Shown one piece after another: positions 55,164 through 64,000 of a stretch of DNA of 64,000 nucleotides. Source of the stretch: Pseudomonas entomophila. Its GTDB lineage: Bacteria > Pseudomonadota > Gammaproteobacteria > Pseudomonadales > Pseudomonadaceae. A program made the position numbers and the translations under genes. Below the pieces are notes generated by a model. It was not told where the DNA came from. It made no database searches and saw only the letters and a list, made by a program, of their open reading frames with translations. Within the stretch, counting starts at the first letter, position 1, and every line of letters starts with the position of its first letter. The DNA lies in NCBI RefSeq assembly GCF_029478665.1, contig NZ_JARPQB010000040.1, positions 1-64,000 of the forward strand, written 5' to 3'.

Positions 55164-57337
55164 GGCGCACCTCGTCGTTGAGTGAATGTGTGGCGAATGC
55201 TGTGCAGGCGGTCCTTGACCCACTGCAACGGCGACCCCGAGGGAGGGCTCAGGGCGCGGTAACCCACCCAGATCCGCTCCCAGTGCCGCGCCTGCTCCTG
55301 CTCGCCACCGCGCTGCAGGGCATCGTCCAGGTGCTGGCGGATCGCCTCGATGGCCCAGGCGGTGTGGCCGCTGACCACGTTGTCGATGGTGTTGTGCAGG
55401 TCGGTGAACAGCGCGCTGAAACCGTAGTGGCGCAGGACGTCGGCGGAGCGCCGGTACTCGCCGCCCACGCCCGACAGCTCCATGGCCAGGTTCAAGCCCA
55501 GGGTTTCCGGTTGATAGCGCTGCGGGAACAGCGAGATGGCCAGCCAGAACACCGGCACCCGCAGGTCGTCGTCCTCGAAATGGCGCGCGGTGGCGAAGCC
55601 CGGCTCGACGAAACTGCCCACGTCCTGGCCCATGCTCGCCAGCAGTTGCTGGTAGATGTTGCCGTGGTGCAGCGCGCTGTCGCCCTGCCCCAGTTCGTCG
55701 ATCAGCGTGCGGTAGAGCAAGGCGCCGATCGGTGTGGTGACACTGGCCGGGGCCACCACCTGGCGCAGCCAGGCGCCGTCGATCAAGGTCAGGGGGGCCA
55801 GGCTCAAGGCATCGGCGACGATGTCCTCGCGGGTCTCCTCGGGGGCGCCGACCAAGGGGCGATAGCTCTGCACCTGCCGCGCATGCTGCGCCTCCAGCCA
55901 TTGCGCCAGGGCTTCGTGGCTGTATGGGCTGAACGGCAGGCCTTCGCGGCGCAGGCCCAGCCGGTGCCGTGCCAGCCAGGCATCGGCAAAGGCCCGGGCC
56001 GCTGGCAAGGCGTCGGGCGCCTGGTCGATCTGCAGGAACAAGGGATACAAGGCCCGCAGCGACAGGTGCCGGTACTTTTTCAAGGCAAGCCGGTTGGCCT
56101 GGGCCAATGCCTGCTCGCACAAGGTCACGGCCACAGGCGTGGGCGGGGTGCCCTCGGCGTTTGCCGTCGGGCGCTCGGTGGTGGGTGCCAGCGTCGAGAC
56201 CCAGCGCTCGACCACCGCGATATCGTCGCCGGAGAACACCCCGAACATGCTGCCCGTGGGTTTGCCGATGATGTTCAGCAGCGCGCTGCGCGCCGGCTGG
56301 CCCGGCCGGACATAGCGCGAATCGGCCAGTGCCTTGACCGTGGCGTGGGGGCAGAACGTCTCCGGCGCCAGCCAATGGTCGATGGGCTCGCCCGCCAGTT
56401 GCCCGCGCTGATGGTAACCACACCCATGGCGCCCCAGCCTGTCGATGAGCGCCACCATGGCGGCGTGCTCATTGAAGCGCTGCGGGTCGGCCAGCACCTG
56501 GGCCAAGTGCCGCTCGTGGGTTTCGATCATCGCCAGTGCACAGCGATACCCCGCGCCGACCCGGGCGCTATCGGCCACCGATGCCCGCTGCAGGAAGAGA
56601 TCGAGCGCGGACACGGCCATGCCGTGGTAGGCCGTTGCCTGCGGCTGCCCGAACAGCGCCGTGTCGCCCTCGCGCAAGGCATTGAGCTGGTCGACGTAGT
56701 CGCACAGGGCCAGGTTGACGCCCAGCGTCTCGGCATGGAACGCCCGCGGGAAGCAGGCCAGGGCCAGCAGGAACACCGGCAGCTCGAATGCCGCGTCTTC
56801 GATGGCGGGATCGTCGCAGAAACGGTGGCTGAACACCTCGGCCACGGCCATGCCCACACGGTGCGCCGCCTGGTCGAACAGCCGGCTCTGGCTACGCTGC
56901 GGATAACCACCACCGACCATCAGCGCATGGATCTTGAGCAACTGGCCGCTGTCCGCTCGCCAGGCGTGGGCGATGGAGGTGACACCATCGAGCCAGCCCC
57001 CCATCACTTTGAACAAGGGCGCGTGCTGGAAATAGAAGTGACGTTTGCGCGCGCTATCGGGGATCAGCGCGGGATAGTCGGCCCGCAGGCGCTCGTGAAG
57101 CGCTCGCGATGGCTGGTCGATTGCGACCGCTTGCAGCGTGCTCGCGTCGCGATACGCCGCGAAGCGTTGTGTCACCTGCGTCCAGACCAGCTCCAGCAAG
57201 CCATGCCGCTCTTCCTGGTTGACCAGTCTGAAGAACCATTGCCGGGCGTTCAGTCGCACCTGCCCGAGTGCTGTCGGCGTGATCGCCAGAAAGCTGGGTG
57301 CGGTGAACGCAGGCACCTCCTGCGCCAGGTTGGCCAT
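55160..57337 (-). CDS. Two-domain haem-oxygenase-like diiron protein (iron-containing redox enzyme family)
   Basis: 725 residues behind a strong ribosome binding site (GAGGAGGGG). Two regions are homologous to each other: about 150-300, with FELPVFLLALACFPRAFH then AETLGVNLAL, and about 575-690, with LRVPVFWLAISLFPQRYQ then PETLGLNLAME. Both match haem-oxygenase-like diiron oxidases (HDOs), which oxidise amines, fatty acids or amino acids with O2. Only the C-terminal copy keeps a plausible metal set: E after LAM, then DLHNTIDNVVSGH. The N-terminal copy has C where that E should be and no DxxH-GH stretch. It is the first gene of the operon. The 260 bases upstream are AT-rich and probably hold its promoter. 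Confidence 0.82.
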   Translation of the reverse strand: MANLAQEVPAFTAPSFLAITPTALGQVRLNARQWFFRLVNQEERHGLLELVWTQVTQRFAAYRDASTLQAVAIDQPSRALHERLRADYPALIPDSARKRHFYFQHAPLFKVMGGWLDGVTSIAHAWRADSGQLLKIHALMVGGGYPQRSQSRLFDQAAHRVGMAVAEVFSHRFCDDPAIEDAAFELPVFLLALACFPRAFHAETLGVNLALCDYVDQLNALREGDTALFGQPQATAYHGMAVSALDLFLQRASVADSARVGAGYRCALAMIETHERHLAQVLADPQRFNEHAAMVALIDRLGRHGCGYHQRGQLAGEPIDHWLAPETFCPHATVKALADSRYVRPGQPARSALLNIIGKPTGSMFGVFSGDDIAVVERWVSTLAPTTERPTANAEGTPPTPVAVTLCEQALAQANRLALKKYRHLSLRALYPLFLQIDQAPDALPAARAFADAWLARHRLGLRREGLPFSPYSHEALAQWLEAQHARQVQSYRPLVGAPEETREDIVADALSLAPLTLIDGAWLRQVVAPASVTTPIGALLYRTLIDELGQGDSALHHGNIYQQLLASMGQDVGSFVEPGFATARHFEDDDLRVPVFWLAISLFPQRYQPETLGLNLAMELSGVGGEYRRSADVLRHYGFSALFTDLHNTIDNVVSGHTAWAIEAIRQHLDDALQRGGEQEQARHWERIWVGYRALSPPSGSPLQWVKDRLHSIRHTFTQRRGAP

Positions 57338-57597
57338 TGCGCCAGCCCCTCCTCTTCATGATGGTCTGAGGACAGACCTCACCCAGGCCAGGCCGGGCCG
57401 CGCGAGGTTATCGCGTAGGCTGGCGGCCGAAGACCTGCGTGAAGAGTGCATCGTCCTTGATGCGAAGCATCTTCCTGATACGAGGGAATATGCTTATAAC
57501 GTTTTGCGAGGGGGATTTTGCGCAGTGGTCATGAAAATGTAAAACGGGCCGCATTGGCGACAAGCATGAGCCTCGCTAATGCTGCAGTGCCGCCAGG

Positions 57598-58260
57598 TCA
57601 GGCCTTGATGTAGCGCATCACCGCGTCACCGATCATCTGCTTGTGCCGCAGCTTGATCTGCTCGTCGGCCAGGTCGATCTGGAAGATATCGCCGAAGGTG
57701 TGGCGGTTGGACACCCGGTAGAAGCAGAACGAGCTCATCAGCATGTGCAGGTCGATCACCTCGATGCCCGGGCGGAACACGCCCTCCGCCACGCCGCGTT
57801 GCAGGGTGCGGCCCAGCGACTCCAGCACCAGGCTGCTCATCTCGCGGATCACCGGCGACTGCTTGACGTACTCGCCGTAGTGAATGTTCTCGGTGCAGAC
57901 GATGCGCACGAAATCGACGTTGTGGTCGTGGTGGTCGAAGGTGAACTCCACCAGGCGGCGGATCGCCTGTTCGGCGGGCAGCGACTCGAGGTCCAGGCGC
58001 TGTTCGGTCTTGCGGATATCACCGTAGAGCTTGACCAGGCACTCGACGTACAGCTGCTCCTTGCTGCCGAAGTAGTAGTAGATCATGCGCTTGGAGGTGG
58101 CGGTGCGCTCGGCGATGGCGTCGACCCGGGCGCCGGCCAGGCCCTGCTGGACGAACTCGGTGATGGCGGCCTGGAGGATGTTCTCGCGGGTCTTCTCCGG
58201 GTTGTTCTTGCGCGTCTTGCGCGCCCCTTCGACTTCAGGCTTGGCTACCGAATCACGCAT
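57598..58260 (-). CDS. TetR family regulator of the quiC region
   Basis: 220 residues. The helix-turn-helix lies at about residues 40-68 (ARVDAIAERTATSKRMIYYYFGSKEQLY) and is preceded by a basic arm (RKTRKNNPEKTRENIL). The ligand domain is of the type found with regulators of aromatic and shikimate catabolism. It is transcribed towards the diiron operon but sits just downstream of quiC on the same strand. A dyad at 60545-60559 in the quiC/transporter intergenic region is a candidate target. Confidence 0.88.
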   Translation of the reverse strand: MRDSVAKPEVEGARKTRKNNPEKTRENILQAAITEFVQQGLAGARVDAIAERTATSKRMIYYYFGSKEQLYVECLVKLYGDIRKTEQRLDLESLPAEQAIRRLVEFTFDHHDHNVDFVRIVCTENIHYGEYVKQSPVIREMSSLVLESLGRTLQRGVAEGVFRPGIEVIDLHMLMSSFCFYRVSNRHTFGDIFQIDLADEQIKLRHKQMIGDAVMRYIKA

Positions 58261-58344
58261 ACCGACTCACAGGCTCGTTAGAGGAATCCGGGGGATTATC
58301 CGTGAGCCGGGCGGTGCAGGGAAGCGTGCTGTAAGGCCCCGTCC

Positions 58345-58429
58345 CTGTAGGAGCCAGCCTTGCTGGCGAACCGGGGCTGACGCCACCCCTGAATCCGTGC
58401 CTCACAGGCTTCGCCAGCAAGGCTGGCGC

Positions 58430-58437
<8 letters not shown>
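58345..58437. repeat. REP pair that supplies the quiC stop
   Basis: CCAGCCTTGCTGG-type inverted copies. The right copy ends GGCGCCTACAGGG. Read on the minus strand, its CTGTAG holds the last codon and the stop (58430-58432) of quiC. Confidence 0.85.
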
Positions 58438-60334
<1,897 letters not shown>

Positions 60335-60365
60335 GCTGGGGTTCCTTGTTGTTGTGGGGCGTTCC

Positions 60366-60445
60366 TCTGTAGGAGCGGCTTCAGCCGCGATGCGGGTATC
60401 GCGGTGCCTTGCGGGTGATCGCGGCTGAAGCCGCTCCTACAGAGG
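60366..60445. repeat. REP pair (GCGGCTTCAGCCGCGAT type)
   Basis: Inverted copies about 35 nt apart in the divergent quiC/transporter intergenic region, close to the quiC start. Confidence 0.85.
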
Positions 60446-60544
60446 TCGTGCCAGGCCGATGACGCGTCGACCGGCCTGGCACGACCGATTATTCGCAGGT
60501 AAAGTCACCCCGGCAACGAACTTTGTACGGAACAGTTAGTTTTC

Positions 60545-60559
60545 GTTCGATTACCGAAC
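60545..60559. promoter_or_regulatory. Candidate TetR operator between quiC and the transporter
   Basis: GTTCG (60545-60549), ATTAC and CGAAC (60555-60559) form a dyad inside a longer symmetric AT/TA frame (TTTTC before, AAAAC after). The 510-base divergent gap otherwise holds only the REP pair and the AAGGAA and GGAG ribosome binding sites. Confidence 0.45.
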
Positions 60560-60844
60560 AAAACCCGTTCCGGCGAATTGATTCACCCACCCCCGTGAAC
60601 AACCATGAACAGCAGTCGCAGGCCCGCCGGCCTTTCTCGCTGCCACGCCGGTCGTTCGGCGGGTCCTGCGCCGCACCGCCCAACGTCACCACATAATAAG
60701 TTCAATAAAACGGGTACCGACCTATGCTCACGTTCCTCGCCCTGCGATCCGCACCGCCACGTTCGTCTTCTCCTTATCGTCCTCCGGTTCACGCGCCCCG
60801 TGCGCGCTGACCTTCCGGCCACCGACAAGCACAACGGAGACAAC

Positions 60845-62218
60845 ATGGCCCGCTCAAGCTCCCAAGCCAAGAAAGCCACCGCCAGCGGATGGATCGGCTC
60901 TGCCCTCGAGTACTACGACTTCTTCATCTACGCCCAAGCGGCGGCGCTGATCTTCCCGCAGATCTTCTTCCCCTCCACCGACCCGAAGATGGCCATCATC
61001 GCCTCGCTGGCCACCTACGGCGTCGGCTACCTGGCCCGCCCGGTGGGCGCCTTCGTGCTCGGCCACTGGGGTGACACCCGCGGGCGCAAGAACGTACTGC
61101 TGCTGTGCATGTTCCTGATGGGCCTGTCGACCATGGCCGTGGGCCTGCTGCCCACCTACCACGACATCGGCCTGCTCGCCCCGGCGCTGCTGGTGCTGCT
61201 GCGCCTGGTCCAGGGCTTCGCCGTGGCCGGCGAGATCTCCGGCGCCAGCTCGATGATCATGGAGCACGCGCCGTTCGGCCGCCGTGGCTACTACGCCAGC
61301 TATACGCTGCAGGGCGTGCAGGCCGGCCAGGTGATGGCGGCGGCGGTGTTCCTGCCGCTGGCCTACTTCATGCCGAGCGAGGCCTTCAACGAATGGGGCT
61401 GGCGCATTCCGTTCCTGATGAGCGCGCTGGTGCTGGTGGCCGGCTTCATCATCCGCAAGGAGGTCCACGAAACCCCGGCCTTCGTCCAGGAAGAGCAGCA
61501 GGCCAAGGTGGCCAAGTCGCCGATCAGCGAAGCCTTCCGCCACAGCTGGAAGCACATGGTGCTGGTGATGTTCATGGCGCTGATGAACGTGATCCCGGTG
61601 GTCGCCACCATCTTCGGCGCGGCCTACGCGGTGCAGCCGGCCTACGGCGTCGGCTTCGACAAGAGCGTGTACCTGTGGATCCCGGTGGTGGGCAATATCG
61701 TCGCGGTGCTGGTGATCCCCTTCGTCGGCAACCTCTCCGACCGGATCGGCCGCCGCCCGACCATGATCGCCGGTTGCCTGGGCTCAGGCCTGCTGGCGTT
61801 CGTCTACCTGTATGCGATCAGCATTCAGAACGTGCCACTGGCTTTCGCCGCGTCGATCGTCATGTGGGGCATGGTCTACCAGGGCTACAACGCGGTGTTC
61901 CCAAGCTTCTACCCCGAGCTGTTCCAGACCCGCTACCGGGTCTCGGCCATGGCCATCGCGCAGAACGTCGGCACCATGCTCACCGCCATGCTGCCGGCGC
62001 TGTTCGCCACCGTGGCGCCACCGGGCTCGGACAACATCCCGCTGGTGGTGGGCGGGCTGGCGTTCTTCATTACCTGCGTATGCGCGTTCGCGGCATACCT
62101 GGCGCCGGAGACCCACCGGCTGGCCATGGAAGACCTGGGCAACCCGCAGGCAACGCCCATGGCGCAGGAAGCCTATGAAGCCAACCGCAAGGACAGCCTG
62201 AAAGCGTTCGGGCATTGA
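60845..62218 (+). CDS. MHS-family proton symporter, probably for shikimate/quinate or dehydroshikimate
   Basis: 457 residues, 12 predicted membrane segments, with the metabolite:H+ symporter (ShiA/KgtP-like) patterns ALEYYDFFIYAQAAALIF in TM1 and GHWGDTRGRKNVL in the loop between TM2 and TM3, and LRLVQGFAVAGEISGA. The ATG at 60845 follows ACGGAGAC. Its position divergent from quiC is the basis for the assigned substrate. A strong hairpin follows the stop. Confidence 0.88.
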   Translation: MARSSSQAKKATASGWIGSALEYYDFFIYAQAAALIFPQIFFPSTDPKMAIIASLATYGVGYLARPVGAFVLGHWGDTRGRKNVLLLCMFLMGLSTMAVGLLPTYHDIGLLAPALLVLLRLVQGFAVAGEISGASSMIMEHAPFGRRGYYASYTLQGVQAGQVMAAAVFLPLAYFMPSEAFNEWGWRIPFLMSALVLVAGFIIRKEVHETPAFVQEEQQAKVAKSPISEAFRHSWKHMVLVMFMALMNVIPVVATIFGAAYAVQPAYGVGFDKSVYLWIPVVGNIVAVLVIPFVGNLSDRIGRRPTMIAGCLGSGLLAFVYLYAISIQNVPLAFAASIVMWGMVYQGYNAVFPSFYPELFQTRYRVSAMAIAQNVGTMLTAMLPALFATVAPPGSDNIPLVVGGLAFFITCVCAFAAYLAPETHRLAMEDLGNPQATPMAQEAYEANRKDSLKAFGH

Positions 62219-62224
62219 ACGCCC

Positions 62225-62259
62225 GGGCCAGACCTGTCGCGCACTGACAGGCCTGGCCC
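62225..62259 (+). terminator. Hairpin after the symporter gene
   Basis: GGGCCAGACCTGTC (62225-62238) pairs with GACAGGCCTGGCCC (62246-62259) over 13 bp with one mismatch and a 7-nt loop. It lacks a U tract. Confidence 0.7.
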
Positions 62260-62304
62260 ATCCAGATGATTGACTCCCCTCGCGTTCGATGGTCAGATGC
62301 GCGC

Positions 62305-62490
62305 CAGTTTCAGGTGTCCTGCGCCGCCGCGCGCAGGGTGAAACGGGAAGCCGGTGAGTCGTTTCTTGCGACAAGTCCGGCGCTGCCCCCGCAACGGTAA
62401 GCGAGCGAACCCTTCGACACACCACTGTGCACACGCATGGGAAGGTGAAGGCTTCACGACCCTCGCAAGCCCGGAGACCGGCCTGAAGCC
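62305..62490 (+). promoter_or_regulatory. Cobalamin riboswitch
   Basis: Ordered landmarks of the B12 aptamer are present: CAGGTGTCCTGCGC (62311), GGGAAGCCGGTG (62345), CTGCCCCCGCAACGGTAA (62383) and the B12-box end CCGGAGACCGGCCT (62471). It stands about 120 bases before the TonB receptor start. The following GC-rich inverted stretch (62515-62560) could be the expression platform. It should lower receptor synthesis when cobalamin is plentiful. Confidence 0.9.
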
Positions 62491-62609
62491 TTACTTGGCA
62501 ACCCGCGGTGGGCGGGCGCAGGCCGGTCATCGCGTGCGCGCCTGCGTATGTGGTGCGCCTTTGCGTGTTTTCCACCGGGATCCATTCATTCCTGCAGCAG
62601 TGGAACGAC

Positions 62610-64000
62610 ATGTCCCGACTCAACAAGCTTCACACCCTGGCGGCCTGCCTGGCCGTCTCGCTCCCGGCCCTGGCCGACGACCACGAGGGTGCCCCGCTCA
62701 CCCTGCCCGCCACGGCGGTCACCGAGACCCGCGAACCCTCGACCATCGACCTGGCCACCCCGACCCAGGCCGGTTCACGCTTGAACCTCAGCGCCCTGGA
62801 AACCCCGGCCAGCACCAGCAGCATCAGCGCCGAACAGATCCTGCAACGCAACAACCTCACCGTACAGGACGCTGTGACCCGCTCCCCGGGCATCACCTTC
62901 ATCGGTACCCCGGGCGATGGTGGCACCGGCCTGTCGGCACGCGGTTTCAGCGGCCAGGGTTCGGTGATGACACTGTTCGACGGCGCGCGCCTGTACACCG
63001 GCGCCGGCACCCTGACCTTCCCGGTCGACCCGTGGATGGTCGAGCGCATCGACGTGCTGCGCGGCCCGGCGTCGGTGCTGTACGGCGAAGGCGCCACCGG
63101 CGCGGTGGTCAACGTGATCCCGAAAAAGCCGTTCGCCGGCGAGATCCACAACCGCCTGCGCCTGGGCTACGGTTCCTGGGACCGCCAGCAGCTGGGGCTG
63201 GACAGCGGCGGCAGCCTGAGCGAACGGCTGAGCTACCGGGTCTCCCTCAACAAGCAGGAAGGCAACGGCTGGGTCGACCGCACCGACTCGCGCAACCTGT
63301 CGCTCAGCGCCGCCCTGCGCTTCGATGCCAGCGACGACCTGAGCTTCACCCTCGCCCACGAGCGTGGCGACGCCGAGCCGGCCAACTACTACGGCACGCC
63401 ACTGATCGACGGCCACTACCGCGACAGCTTGCGCAAGAAGAACTACAACGTGCAGAACGACGTGCAGCGCTACCACGACGAGTGGACGCGCCTGACCACC
63501 GACTGGACGCTCAGCGACACGGTCTCGGCCAGCAACCAGCTGTACTACATCAAGAGCCGCCGCCACTGGCGCAACGCCGAGGACTACACCTGGAACGCCG
63601 ATGAGGGCCTGCTGCAACGGGGCAGCTACCTGGAGATCAAGCACAACCAGGAGCAGTTCGGCGACCGCCAGAGCTTCACCTTCGACCACGGGCTGTTCGG
63701 CCTGGCCAGCAAGACCGTGGTCGGTATCGAGTACAACAAGATCCGCTTCAACGTCGACAGCAACGCGCCCTACAACGACGACGGCGTCGACCTGGTCGAC
63801 CCGTGGAGTCCGGCCCCGGGTGGGTTCCACAGCGCCTCGCCGCTGCGCCCGCAAAACCTTTCCACCACCCACACCGTCGCGCTGTTCGCGGAAAACCGCA
63901 CCCAACTGACCGAGCGCCTGTCGCTGGTCACCGGCGTGCGCCGCGACCAGAACCATATCGACCGCGACAACCTGGTCGACGGCTCGCGCAGCGACGTCAG
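62610..64000 (+). CDS. TonB-dependent outer-membrane receptor (5' part)
   Basis: 463 codons, cut by the window end. A signal peptide (about 1-22, ending PALADD) is followed by the plug domain. The plug runs from TPASTSSISAEQILQ near residue 68 through GLSARGFSGQGSVMTLFDG to ERIDVLRGPASVLYGEGATGAVVNV at about 150-175. The beta barrel then starts. The plug looks like that of siderophore-type receptors. The cobalamin riboswitch upstream instead argues for a corrinoid or a B12-linked ligand. The ATG at 62610 has only GTGGAAC as ribosome binding site. Confidence 0.9.
   Translation, partial: MSRLNKLHTLAACLAVSLPALADDHEGAPLTLPATAVTETREPSTIDLATPTQAGSRLNLSALETPASTSSISAEQILQRNNLTVQDAVTRSPGITFIGTPGDGGTGLSARGFSGQGSVMTLFDGARLYTGAGTLTFPVDPWMVERIDVLRGPASVLYGEGATGAVVNVIPKKPFAGEIHNRLRLGYGSWDRQQLGLDSGGSLSERLSYRVSLNKQEGNGWVDRTDSRNLSLSAALRFDASDDLSFTLAHERGDAEPANYYGTPLIDGHYRDSLRKKNYNVQNDVQRYHDEWTRLTTDWTLSDTVSASNQLYYIKSRRHWRNAEDYTWNADEGLLQRGSYLEIKHNQEQFGDRQSFTFDHGLFGLASKTVVGIEYNKIRFNVDSNAPYNDDGVDLVDPWSPAPGGFHSASPLRPQNLSTTHTVALFAENRTQLTERLSLVTGVRRDQNHIDRDNLVDGSRSDV

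Overview
The window looks like chromosomal DNA of a fluorescent Pseudomonas, most probably of the P. putida group. The basis is high GC with strong GC3 bias, many GTAGGAGC-headed REP palindromes in intergenic gaps, and gene sets typical of that group (GlgE/TreS/TreYZ glucan-trehalose locus, CzcCBA efflux, two-domain QuiC, MHS transporters). No rRNA, tRNA, CRISPR array or intact insertion sequence was seen.

Layout. 0.2-1.6 kb: ppnN. 2.0-12.8 kb, plus strand: glgA-treZ-malQ-treY-(DUF2934)-glgX. 13.3-15.8 kb: an outer-membrane beta-barrel gene, then an AT-rich orphan gene flanked on the left by a diverged relic of the glgB 3' end. 15.8-23.7 kb, minus strand: glgB, a treS-maltokinase fusion and glgE. 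Together these genes interconvert maltose, maltose-1-phosphate, alpha-glucan and trehalose. 23.8-28.3 kb: two small proteins, an Rrf2 regulator divergent from an NDH-2-like flavoprotein, and a chemoreceptor. 28.4-37.6 kb: an apparently uncharacterised catabolic cluster (NCS1 transporter, luciferase-like monooxygenase, two paralogous flavin reductases, AA_synth protein, alpha/beta hydrolase, aldehyde dehydrogenase, carboxymuconolactone-decarboxylase-like protein, GntR regulator, Nudix protein) with a recurring GGTATACC palindrome at its promoters. 37.8-43.0 kb: two convergent soluble hybrid histidine kinases and a LysE exporter. 43.0-43.9 kb: a short DUF3077 gene behind a structured leader resembling a C4-type antisense RNA, and a decayed second copy of that leader. 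43.9-49.6 kb, minus strand: czcCBA. 49.9-51.2 kb: catabolic aroQ-aroE. 51.55-57.34 kb, minus strand: a translationally coupled operon of unknown function (two-domain haem-oxygenase-like diiron protein, LysE exporter, NodU/TobZ-type carbamoyltransferase, SGNH hydrolase, 25-residue cationic peptide). 57.6-62.2 kb: TetR regulator, quiC and an MHS transporter, which with aroQ-aroE make a quinate/shikimate-to-protocatechuate route. 62.3-64 kb: a cobalamin riboswitch and the 5' part of a TonB-dependent receptor, cut by the window end.

The best candidates for undescribed biology are the carbamoyltransferase/diiron operon at 51.55-57.34 kb, the RutA-like catabolic cluster at 28.4-37.6 kb and the riboregulated DUF3077 cassette at 43.0-43.6 kb. 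Smaller structural surprises are a 197-bp tandem duplication next to the 25-residue peptide, REP elements that supply stop codons to glgE and quiC, and the glgB relic marking a horizontally acquired insert.
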